DNA of 24,109 nt, taken from NCBI GenBank assembly GCA_030267965.1, contig BRYA01000080.1, positions 1-24,109 of the forward strand, given 5' to 3'. Positions within the stretch are counted from its first letter, which is position 1. Every line of letters starts with the position of its first letter. This stretch comes from Triparma columacea (Eukaryota; Sar; Bolidophyceae; Parmales; Triparmaceae). A program made the position numbers and the translations under genes. The notes beneath the pieces were generated by a model. The model had not been told where the DNA came from and searched no databases. It was given only the letters and a program-made list of their open reading frames with translations. Positions 1 to 9,212 of the stretch are shown one piece after another.

Positions 1-322
1 ACTGTAGCTGTAGCTGTAGCTTCCATCATCCTCATAAGACGTTGAAAGAGACACGCTTGAGTCGGGGTACGAGAAAGAGTCCTTCACACTGTAGTCCGGC
101 TTCGTACTCATACTCATGCTGTAGCTGTAGCTTCCATCATCCTCATAAGACGTAGAAAGAGACACACTTGAGTCGGGGTACGAGAAAGAGTCCTTCACAC
201 TGTAGTCCGGCTTCATACTCGTACTGTAGCTGTAGCTGTAGCTGCCATCATCCTCGTTAGACGTAGAAAGAGACACGCTTGAGTCAGGGTACGAGAAACT
301 GTCGGAATCATAAGAACCAAAT
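1..322 (-). repeat. In-frame 111-bp tandem repeats (37 residues)
   Basis: The block beginning TTCCATCATC on the plus strand recurs at 21 and 132, with a one-base variant at 243, giving an exact 111-bp period. On the minus strand each unit encodes 37 residues containing SFSYPDSSVSLSTS, then EDDGSYSYS, then KPDYSVKD. Copies differ at only a few bases (for example Asn for Tyr before EDD in the innermost copy), which suggests recent duplication or homogenisation. The array continues past the left edge. A shorter duplication, two copies of STSSHGSY, lies just inside the array at about 351-400. Confidence 0.9.
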
Positions 323-1548
323 CCTTCTAAAATGATACTGTCGCCACCTTCGTAGCTTCCGTGGCTGCTAGTACTGTAGCTTCCGTGACTGCTAGTACTA
401 TCTGGTAAGCTAAATACCTCTTCTGTCCTTCTCAGCTTCGAATCTGGTGACATTACTTTCATTTTCTGAACTTTCTTTTCCCAATCGTCGTAATTATACT
501 CGATCTTTAGCTTTTGCGCAGTCAAGAAAGAGGCCTCCTGGACAATAAATCTGAGTCCACGTTCGTAGTCTTCTTCTGTGTCGAAGGCTTCATCTTCCTC
601 GTAAAAGCCGTCTTCCTCTGCCACGCGAGTGCTTATGTCTTCATTGTCAAAGAACATAATAAGTTGTCCCGACCTCACTGCTAATTCAATAAGCTTCGCT
701 CGTTGATTCAACATTTTGGTTGCGACGCCTCCTCCCGTCTTGCGAGATATAAGGTGAGTACTCATTTGAACTTCGAATTGAGAATCAGAGGTGTGGGTGA
801 AGCTGGTCAAAGTTGCATGCAGCCCGAACTCTTCGCCTTCCTCCTCGAAAGAAACGGCAAACGGCAGTTTGCTGTCGCGTAGAAGTTGCTTCAGAGCGTC
901 TGTAAAACTTTCCTCCAACCTGTGAGCGCCACGGGGTGTTTCCAGGTTGTTGGCAAAGTGGTCACTGTCGCCGACCAGCAGCTTCGCTGTGGTCTCGATA
1001 ACAATCGAGAGTTCAGTAATGGTGGGTGCCGTTGATTTGGCGACCGGGTCCTTGGAGGTACCGAACGAGTAGGAGTAGGTGGCTGTCATGAAATCACTGT
1101 CATCCTCAAAAGAAGAGTCATTGAACTCCTCCTCGGCAAACCCAAATAGGGTGCCGTCTTCGTCTTCGGTGGTCAAAGCATCATAATCGTACGAGTAAGG
1201 TTTCAAGGTAGAGAGCACTTCAGAACTTCCGACGGCCAATTTCTGTGTGTGAGGAGGGTGGAAGAAAGAAGTGGGGGGGAATGGGGGGGGGGGGGAGTGG
1301 GAGTGGAGGCGGGCTAGGATTAGTACCAAAAAGTGATAGAGTGGTAAGATTTTAGGTTCGTCAATCCTTAATTTGCTCACCTCGTTGGCTTTCGAAACTT
1401 CTAGAGTTATGTCGTCCTCGGCTTTGTCTCGTTTCGCTTCTGTAGCTGCGACTTTCTTCCCCCTCTTGAAGGGGTTCAAATACCAGCCATCCACTCCCAT
1501 CAAGCTGGAGATGACAATGATAGCGAGGAATAACATGATGTACTTCAT
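1..1548 (-). CDS. Secreted acidic Ser/Tyr-rich repeat protein (3' end outside window)
   Basis: I do not recognise a family. Two exons are visible on the minus strand: 1548..1381 (56 codons) and 1242..1, which is open for 414 codons and leaves the window in frame. The 138-bp intron has a GTGAGC donor, a C-rich tract and a CAG acceptor, in phase 0. The ATG at 1548 begins MKYIMLFLAIIVISSLMG, a typical signal peptide, with likely cleavage near residue 21, so the protein should enter the secretory pathway. The mature part is rich in Asp/Glu, Ser and Tyr. Residues about 85-330 look globular. From about residue 350 it becomes Ser/Tyr/Asp repeats (SHGSY units, then 37-residue units). I see no transmembrane helix in the visible part. 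A cell-wall, scale or adhesion role is a guess from composition. The exon structure is well supported; the function is unknown. Confidence 0.8.
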   Translation of the reverse strand, partial: MKYIMLFLAIIVISSLMGVDGWYLNPFKRGKKVAATEAKRDKAEDDITLEVSKANEVSKLRIDEPKILPLYHFLVLILARLHSHSPPPPFPPTSFFHPPHTQKLAVGSSEVLSTLKPYSYDYDALTTEDEDGTLFGFAEEEFNDSSFEDDSDFMTATYSYSFGTSKDPVAKSTAPTITELSIVIETTAKLLVGDSDHFANNLETPRGAHRLEESFTDALKQLLRDSKLPFAVSFEEEGEEFGLHATLTSFTHTSDSQFEVQMSTHLISRKTGGGVATKMLNQRAKLIELAVRSGQLIMFFDNEDISTRVAEEDGFYEEDEAFDTEEDYERGLRFIVQEASFLTAQKLKIEYNYDDWEKKVQKMKVMSPDSKLRRTEEVFSLPDSTSSHGSYSTSSHGSYEGGDSIILEGFGSYDSDSFSYPDSSVSLSTSNEDDGSYSYSYSTSMKPDYSVKDSFSYPDSSVSLSTSYEDDGSYSYSMSMSTKPDYSVKDSFSYPDSSVSLSTSYEDDGSYSYSYS

Positions 1549-2551
1549 CGTTTGCTTATTGGTTCTTGGGTATTTGTAGGGTAGGAAGCAACCTGACCAC
1601 CAGACTCTTCTGTCTCAAGAAGGTAAGCCCTGAGTTCGTTCTTCTTTCGCAGGCTCTGAGTGGTCGCACTTGGCAATTTCTCAGGGTGGCTACTAGAAGA
1701 CAAAACTTGTAGCTATTGAGCTCTTGAACAGTGGTTGAATGGTGAAAATCTGTCGAGGGAAGCAAAGGGAGTTGGATGGGTCAGGAAGGGTTTTGAACCG
1801 AAACGTTTCCAATGAAAGGGCGCGTGTGATCGGAAGAGGCACTATATACACGGGCAGGTACTTGGGCGTTCCAGAAAAACCCATGGTCACAACAAATCAC
1901 ACGACCTTACCTATCCTCCCTCTCAACGGTTTAAGACTTGGTTTGGAACTGCTATAGAAGAAACTGCGGTTCCTGTAGGGTCAAATGATAAAGTGTGTGT
2001 TGTAGTAGCAAGCTTGTCGATTTATCGGTGTTTCCTGCGATGAGAGGGGAAGAAAACAAGCACTAAACAGGGAGCGATACGAAAGCAGGAGGTTAAAGTT
2101 AGATTGATATTTTATGGTCAGTGAAGGATGTGCTGAGGCATATAATGCTGTCCGGCGAACTTGAAGGTTGTTTACCACCAAAAATACGATAAATACCGCT
2201 ATTTGTGGTCACGAACCTCAGTAAAAAGAAAGCTAAAATGAAGGCCGGTGGGGCTCCATGGGAATTCCTCAAAAGTTCATGCTGGCTGGAGACATGTGGA
2301 GAAATCCCCTTCGAATCTTCTTACAATCGTTTTCTACCCTTTTCTGGCAAAGTCACATTAACGGGCTGTCCTCTTTTGAAATAGTTCATTTAGAGTGTTT
2401 TGGGCGTAGACTTACTGAATCGTCGATGGAAAGTGGTGAAATTGCTCCCTTTGGCTTTATTTAAGGGTTTGAAGCACGACTCGGACTCCCTCCCTCTCAA
2501 TTTTAGGAATTAATTTCTGGCTGATTTGTGGCAAAGTAGTCGTAGGTTAGG
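1549..2551. other. Divergent intergenic region (about 1 kb)
   Basis: This lies between the start codons of the minus-strand repeat-protein gene and the plus-strand SPX-EXS gene, so it should carry both promoters and 5' leaders. Short ORFs exist on both strands, but none shows family similarity, a biased composition or a splice-linked partner. I see no convincing tRNA, TATA box or repeat. A pyrimidine tract ending in AG at about 2505 could be the acceptor of a 5'-leader intron of the SPX-EXS gene, but that is speculative. Confidence 0.5.
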
Positions 2552-5500
2552 ATGGTCGAGTTTGGGCTGAAGCTACAGGACAACAAGGTGTCGAAGTGGA
2601 GCTCTCATTACATGAATTACGAGAAGTTGAAGAAGCTACTGAAGACGTCAAAAGCTGCATTGAAATATAGGGATGATTTGAGGGAGCGCTATGCGATGAA
2701 GCTGAAGGCCATGAGGCAAGTAAGGTCGCCAGGTGATGGCATTGTGGACTCAGTGGGTTTCGCTGAGGACGTCAAGACGAAGGCAACAACAGTAGCAGAT
2801 AGTCCTTCGAGGATGAGTAAGAGTGTGGGGGTTGGCTTGAATACGTTGGAAGTAAAGCGGAGCGAGGGAGAGGGTAGAGATGGAGGTGACGATGAGGGCG
2901 AGAGTAGTGGGACTGGGAAGGGGTGGGTCCGGCGATCTAGCTCAGGGCAGGTGAAGTCAATGAGCAACCCTACTGTTGGGAGGAAGTGGGGTATTGTTCG
3001 GGAAACGATGAGGGAAAGCAAGAATGTGGGAGGAGGGGAGTCTAGTGATGGTGATAACGAGACGACTGCTCTGCTGGGAGAGGGCAGCCTGCCCCCTCCA
3101 ACTTACACAGCAGACACTGAAAATTGGGTGTCATCTCCTAGCAGCTTCAAGGTGTCTTCACGCGATCTTTCAAACATGGCGTCAATGGCAAAGAGCCTCT
3201 TTGACATCAAGGGTGATCTGAAGGAGCAGGTCGGGAGAGCTGAGACAGGCTTCAACGTGAGGCATATGGAGTTTGGGGCTGTGTTGAAGGACGAGTGCAG
3301 GAGAGTTGAAGAATTTTACGTCAAGAAGGTGAGATGAGACGAGGAACTCAGAGAAGCGACGCATGGCAACCGAAAAGGGTCGAGTGGATGAAGTGGCGAG
3401 CCGCGGAAAGGGTTGCGCTCGTTGATTGGATGTCATTGGCTACGTTGATACAAATCGGAGACACAGGTCCTCGCTTCGCTTGTCACACTCGCTCTCGCAC
3501 ACTTCACAGCTAAAATTCTTCACACCCTCACCCGTTCTTTGCTTCGCTTGTCGTAGATTAATGAGTACGTAACGAGGCTTGGAATTCTCGAGGAAGCAGT
3601 GGCAATGTCAAGCTCGTCTTCGAAGCCTAACCTCGATCAGGATAGTTCCAATGTGACCACGAGAAGGCACAAGTACTCTATAGTCGAGGTAACCCGCGCC
3701 CTCCGGGGAGAGGCTGTCCTCGACACCGAGGACCCGTCACAAAAGATTAAGAGCAGCAACGGCTCCCTGAACCTCGCCGCTAGCGACGATGAGGATGAAG
3801 ATGATGGTGCCGTAGACGACGACGGTATCAGTGGTTCGAATGGGTTGAAGAAGCTGCTTGAGTCTGATTCAGTCAAGAGGGCTGTGCTTGACCTCCACAG
3901 GAACGTGAAGCTTCTCGAGAACTTCAGCATCATGAACTACACGGGTTTCATCAAGATAATCAAGAAGTACGACAAGACGGTGATGGAGGGGAAGGGAAGC
4001 TTCAAATACCTTTGTGCTGATACGCGCTTTCACGATGGGAACGAGGCGACGACTTTGGGAACAAGGATGGAGCAACTTTACGCGGACTGGTTCTGCGAGG
4101 GGAACCTGCTTCAGGCGCGGGCGCAGATGCTCCCGAAGGTCGGAGACGGCCTCATGATGGACTGGAGCCAACTGAAGTTCGGTTACAGGCTGGGAATGTG
4201 CGCGGTTCTAGCCGTTTGGGTCTGCTGGGACTGTGTCTGGCAGATTATGGTCCACGGGGAAAAAACCATAGGGGCCACTGCTGCATTCCCTGTTTTCAGG
4301 GCTTGTGGTGGGATGCTGCTGATCCATTGGTGCTGGGGGATTAGCACCTTCGTCTGGACTAGATTTCGCATTAACTACATCTACCTGTTCGAATTCGACC
4401 CAAGGAACGTCAACTCGAGCATGGGTATTTTAAATGAGGCTGTAGAGGAGACTCTCGTCTTTCTTTTCTGCATGTTATTGTACTACAAGAGCTGCATCGG
4501 CGCCCTTCCGAACTGGTGTCCATCTGGGTATTACGCTGCTTTCTTGGTGGGATACACTTTCAAGTGCATGTTCTTCCCGTGGAGGATTAGGAAGGGCCTC
4601 TGGGAGACGGTGGGAAACGTGCTGACGAGCCCCTTCAGGCCAGCGACTTTTTATAGCACCTATATTGCTGACGTGATAACGAGTATGATCAAGATTTTGC
4701 AGGATTGGGCTTGGACGTTAACTTACTTGTTCTCCGGAGACTTCATGGAAACAGAACACCGCTATTTGAAGCATCCGAGCCACCACCTTCAAGCGACTTT
4801 TGCCTACACACACGTTGCAATTCCTCTGATTTGCCTGCTTCCAATCTGGTACCGTCTCATGCAGTGTTTGCGCCGTTACTTTGACACGTCAAAGAGGTGG
4901 CCGAATCTACCCAACGCTTTTAAGTATAGTTTAAGTCAGACCGTGACGCTTTTCGGAACGTTCCATCCTCTTTACATGTACAATCAGCAACCCGAGGCAA
5001 ACACACACACACTCATTACGTATACGGACGATAACGATGATATTCCCTCTTCTGGTGGTACGTCGGACACCCCAGTCAATGTCATACACTTGCAGAAGGA
5101 AATGAACCTCTTCCAGTACTTTTGGATATCCTTGTTTGTGGTCAGTAGCCTCTACAGCTTCTGCTGGGATGTTTGGATGGATTGGGGGCTCGGAAGGCCG
5201 GAGCACAAGTTCCTCGGTCCGAGGCTTATGTTTCCGCACGTGTCGTGGTACTACCTGGCAATTTTCTTGGACATCTTTTTGAGGTTCTTGTGGGTGACAA
5301 GTCTGGTCCCCCCTGACAGCGGGGCCGTATTCGCCTTTCCGAACTATTTGACGGCCCTGGTCATGGCCGCTGAGATATTCAGGAGGACAATGTGGGGGTT
5401 CTTTAGGCTGGAGCAGGAGCATCGCCACAACACCTCTGGTTACAGGCGTGTTGACTTTGTCCCCTTGCATTTCAACACTGGTCACGATCACAAGTACAAG

Positions 5501-5638
5501 GAGAAGAAGGCAGAGCGGGGAAGGGGCGTCCTTTTGGAGGTAATGACCATGGCAGTGATAGTGATAGGTATCAGCGTGGCTTCAATAGTGGCGGCTCAGA
5601 AGGAGGTCCAGTCTCATTCGGTGTGGGATGGCTACTGA
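2552..5638 (+). CDS. SPX-EXS phosphate exporter/sensor (XPR1/PHO1 type)
   Basis: Two exons, 2552..3328 and 3557..5638, joined in phase 0 across a 228-bp intron, give 952 residues. The join restores the SPX motif FYVKKINEYVTRL. The N-terminus (MVEFGLKLQ, then NYEKLKKLLK) is the start of an SPX domain, which senses inositol pyrophosphates. The basic SPX segment GFIKIIKKYDK lies near residues 390-400. Between these SPX parts is a long Ser/Gly/acidic insertion (about 60-215) containing ETTALL, a fit to the [DE]xxxL[LI] endolysosomal sorting signal. The membrane part starts near residue 465. The EXS domain (about 560-880) shows IADVITSM, HKFLGPRLMFP and FRLEQEH. An extra hydrophobic helix follows near 915-935. 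The family exports phosphate across the plasma or an endomembrane. The stop lies 77 bp from the stop of the convergent BRX1 gene. Confidence 0.93.
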
Positions 5639-5715
5639 AAAATGTATACGAGGGATTGAAAGAGAAATGGCAAGGCGTTTCGCACTAAAAGTATACGCTT
5701 TTCATCTTTTGTGTT

Positions 5716-6916
5716 TTACTTGAAGACGTCGGCGAGAGGGTCGTGGCGTTTGGACTTCTCGATGGTGGTTTTTCTCTGTTTACGGTCCTTCTGCTGCTGC
5801 TTCCTAGACTGGTACTGAACCCCCTTCCCCTTCTGTTCCATGCTCCTGATCTCGTTGGGGCTAACGAAGTCGGGGTTCGTGTAGAGAGTCTGGCCTGAGA
5901 AGGATCCCGCGAAGATCCTCATTGGGTTGAGAACGAATCGGGGACCGATCTCGACCAGGGAGGTGTCGAGTCCCAGATCAAGCTTTTTGTCCCTGGCCTC
6001 CTTGGCGTTCTGGGCCTCTTCCTCAACTATTTGGTAGTTCCTGACCCAGATCCTCCCGTCGGCGACGTAAAACGACATCACGCGGTCGATGAAGGGCTTC
6101 GACTTGGGGTGTCCCCTGGGGGTTCCAAAGATCTCAGTGAAAAGCTCCTTGATGAGACCGAGGTGGGGCTGCTCGGGGTCCTTGAAGGAGGCGTCGAAGG
6201 AGAGGAGAGGGCGGGAGCCCTTCATGCAGTTCCCTGTCATCTTCAGCTCGTCCAAAGTGTGGACGTTGGAGAGGTGAAACTTGGCAGAGGGACCATTGGG
6301 GGTGAGGCCGGCCCACATGTAGCAGTCCTGGCGCTTCCTGCACTCGAGCAAAATCGCAGAGTTGCACGACTTCACGGACGCTATCTCGTTCATCGCGGCC
6401 CCGATGTTCTGCTTCTCGTCGAGCTTTGAATCCTTCTTCATGTGAGGGATCAAGGTGCGGATGTCCTCGAGAAGGTGGCGCTGGCGTTGAGTGACTGGAA
6501 AAGGGTGAGAGGATGGGGGGGGGGGTTAAGAAGGCGGAGAAGATGGGAAAACAACGAATAAAACGACCAAAGATCCCACCAAACCCTCTTCCAGCAACCC
6601 CTCCAGCCAACACCACCAGCGACTCACCTCCCCTACTAGAAAGGATAAGGCAACGCTGCTTGTTCACGTATTTGCCAGTACTTTTAGGCGAAGGAAGAAT
6701 AAGGTCCACATCAACGCCACTCGCGACAGCAAATTCAGTCTCATCTGGAACACCAGTCTCATCTGGAACACCTTCCTCATCGCTGGCCTCGTCACTGGAG
6801 CTCTCATCTCCCTCTCCAACCACATCCATGCCCTCTCCTTCAGACTCAGATGATATGTCAGGACTAAGAGGCTCCTCGGTCTTTCGTTTCTTGTTTATTG
6901 TTTGCGCTTTAGCCAT
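5716..6916 (-). CDS. BRX1: Ribosome biogenesis protein BRX1 (Brix domain)
   Basis: Two exons on the minus strand, 6916..6628 and 6494..5716, are joined in phase 1 across a 133-bp intron (GTGAGTC donor, CCAG acceptor), giving 355 residues. The join produces SSRGVTQRQRHLLEDIRTL, the conserved start of the Brix domain. Further hallmarks are DCYMWAGLTPNGPSAKF, ELKMTGNCMKGSRPLLSFD and HPKSKPFIDRV, then RIWVRNYQI. BRX1 acts in the nucleolus in 60S subunit assembly, in the large-subunit rRNA processing pathway. The N-terminal 80 residues are acidic, with a duplicated GVPDET, and carry a basic stretch (NKKRK) near residue 10. The C-terminus is Lys/Gln-rich. The ATG at 6916 is the first in-frame ATG; the frame extends upstream only through a TTG. 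Confidence 0.95.
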
Positions 6917-6992
6917 TTTTGGAAGATTGTGAATGGTCAACTTTTATGGCTTCTCCTTTGATTGATGGTCACTTCACCTGAGACCCCTTGAA
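6917..6992. promoter_or_regulatory. Very short shared BRX1/PDH E1 beta promoter
   Basis: Only 76 bp separate the BRX1 start codon (minus strand) from the PDH E1 beta start codon (plus strand), so both promoters and both 5' leaders must overlap here or extend into the neighbouring coding sequence. It holds two similar direct elements, ATGGTCAACTT and ATGGTCACTTC, about 30 bp apart. I see no TATA box. The promoter role follows from position only. Confidence 0.7.
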
Positions 6993-8521
6993 ATGCTGTC
7001 TTCTGCTAGATTCTCGGTTAAAAATGCCCTGAGGGTAAGTACCATGGTTAGTGGATGTTGGTTTGCTGTGTTTTATGACGATTGAGGCTATTTTTGGGGT
7101 ATTATTTGATGATATTATCCACTTCCTTACCCTCGGATTTCACCCGCTCCCTTTCTTAGCTTAACTCCAGGTTCATGAGTTCCACGACGGAGGTTCCTGT
7201 GCGTGAGGCTCTTAATATGGCTATAGATCAAGCCATGGAGGAGGATGATGCTGTTTATGTTATGGGAGAGGAAGTAAGTGCTGCGGAAGGACAGCAAGCC
7301 GTCGGATGGATTGAGTTGCTGTTGGCATTTTTGTGATGGCTGGCCTTTGTTTGGGCTAAAAATGCTTGTTTGGGGTATACATGCTGTTTTCAACTCCATC
7401 CTACATGTACTACCTCGTACGTGACCCCATCTCATCCACCAACCTCACCCACTCGTTCCCTTCCCCCACCCCCAGGTTGCTCAGTATCAGGGAGCTTACA
7501 AGGTGACCAAGGGCCTCTACCAGAAGTACGGTGAGCGCCGAGTTATCGACACCCCCATCACAGAGATGGGTTTCACAGGCCTGGCCGTCGGTTCCGCCTA
7601 CAAGAATTTGAAGCCAATTGTGGAGTTCATGACCTTCAACTTCTCCATGCAGGCCATTGACCAGATTGTCAACAGTGCCGCGAAGCAGTATTACATGTCT
7701 GCCGGGGACATTGCCTGTCCCATTGTTTTCAGGGGGGCCAATGGTATCGCGGCCGGAGTCGCAGCCCAGCACTCTCAGTGCTTTGCGGCCTGGTACTCGA
7801 GTGTTCCAGGTTTGAAGGTTGTGGCCCCCTACAGCAGTGAGGATGCCAAGGGCTTGCTTGCCGCTGCCATCAAAGACCCTAACCCTGTCGTTGTATTGGA
7901 GCAGGAGCTTCTTTATGGAACTCCTTTCCCCATGACTGAGGAGCAGGTGAGAGACAAGGTTGTTGAAGTGACACCGCAAGACCGGTGGTTTCCCGTCGTC
8001 CATGTCGTCCAACTCTGACATTATCCTTTCAATCAAACGCCTCCTCCCCTCCCCCCTCCACTACCCTCCCACAGATGGGTAAGGACTTTGTCATTCCCAT
8101 TGGGCAGGCCAAGATTGAGAGGGAGGGAAGTGACGTTACCATCGTCACCTTCTCCAGGGGGGTCGGAATCTCCCTCGAGGCTGCCGAGGAGCTCGCGACC
8201 AAGGGGATCAGCGCCGAGGTCATCAACCTTCGCACCATCAGGCCACTTGACAGGGAGACCATCCTGTCGAGCGTCCAGAAGACTGGGAGGGTCGTCTCCG
8301 TCGAGGACGGCTGGCCGCAGTGCGGGGTCGGTGCAGAGATCGCCGCCATGTGCATGGAGGACGACGCCACCTTTGACTCACTCGACGCTCCCGTCCAGCG
8401 CTTATGCATGGCGGACGTGCCCATGCCCTACGCTCAGAACCTTGAGGAGGCGGCCGTTCCCACGGTCGGGGACGTCGTCGAGAGCGTTTCGAAGATCATG
8501 GTTAGGCAGGCCGCGGCTTGA
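6993..8521 (+). CDS. PDHB: Pyruvate dehydrogenase E1 component beta subunit, mitochondrial
   Basis: Four exons, 6993..7034, 7160..7273, 7476..7946 and 8075..8521, all joined in phase 0, give 357 residues, close to the usual length (about 360). The first intron's acceptor is the TTCTTAG at 7153..7159. The nearby CCAG at 7168..7171 would shift the frame. The N-terminus ([14 protein letters not shown], then LNSRFMSS) is rich in Arg/Ser and free of acidic residues, a mitochondrial presequence; nothing suggests a bipartite plastid leader. Family hallmarks include [19 protein letters not shown] (thiamine diphosphate site region), [28 protein letters not shown] and [12 protein letters not shown], then [13 protein letters not shown] in the transketolase C-terminal domain. 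With E1 alpha it decarboxylates pyruvate in the PDH complex. It is divergent from BRX1 and followed by the INCENP-like gene on the same strand. Confidence 0.96.
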
Positions 8522-9212
8522 TTTTGACTTGGCAACGTGACAGAATTATCATAAGGAGTGAAAAGTCAAACCAACAGAAAAGAGCGGAATTTTATTAGAG
8601 TGCGGGGCCAATTAGCGGACGATCGTAGTAGTTTACATTCGATGGCCTGGATATCATTTTTCGACGCCCATTTCCACCATTTCCACCCCAGGGCAATCTT
8701 CGGATATTCAGACACTCGAACCAAAAATCGTGGTCCAAAAAAAGAGGACAATACTTTATCTCCTTATCCGAGGTGCGTGGTCATCGTAACGATGTGTAAT
8801 GTTGTTGCGTTGTCTTAAAGTGGCTGTTTTATCACTGTCCCTTGCAACTATTAGCGACAGCTGCCCTTGTGGCTTGTGAAAGTTACCTTAGGGAGAAAAA
8901 GGTTAACGGCTTTCCTCATTTTATCTAGCTGATCTTTCCCTTTCCAAACCGTTTTTTTCATATTTTCGATGTTTTTTGTGCTCTTATGTGTTAAATTTTC
9001 CTAGTGACTCAAGTTGCAATCTATCGCTGTCTCTAACCACAGAATATTTCCTCATTCCTCCCCCCAGTTCCGAACCGATAACCTATCTGATCTAAATTCT
9101 TCATAAGCTCAGCTTTTTTCGCACCTGTTTCGTCGTTTTTCAGGGATTGATATACACATACATTTGTCTTCGGTTGCGTTTTGTCCCTTGATCTTTCTCT
9201 GATCCTAGCACA
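8522..9212. other. Intergenic region between PDH E1 beta and INCENP-like genes
   Basis: This 691-bp stretch should hold the 3' end of the PDH E1 beta transcript and the promoter and leader of the next gene. Short ORFs such as 8558..8818 have no recognisable content. It is more AT-rich and T-rich toward the right. I see no RNA gene, repeat or convincing regulatory motif. Confidence 0.5.

Noticed and set aside
1..322. CRISPR array
   Set aside because: The repeats are contiguous, in frame and coding, without spacers, in a eukaryotic gene.
1623..1652. A 30-nt stretch GTAAG...TTCGCAG that looks like a tiny intron on the plus strand
   Set aside because: Far shorter than any supported intron here (99-228 bp), and no coding frame flanks it.
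1739..1957. 72-codon ORF upstream of the SPX-EXS gene
   Set aside because: No family signal, no splice partner; expected by chance in a 1-kb intergenic region.
4931..5491. 186-codon minus-strand ORF opposite the EXS domain
   Set aside because: Shadow of a strongly conserved coding region on the other strand.
6134..6940. 268-codon minus-strand ORF overlapping BRX1
   Set aside because: Its first part is BRX1 exon 1; the rest is intron readthrough and a shifted frame of BRX1 exon 2. It starts at a TTG rather than the ATG at 6916.
8558..8818. 86-codon ORF after PDH E1 beta
   Set aside because: No recognisable content and no signs of a promoter or splice sites; most likely 3' UTR/intergenic.
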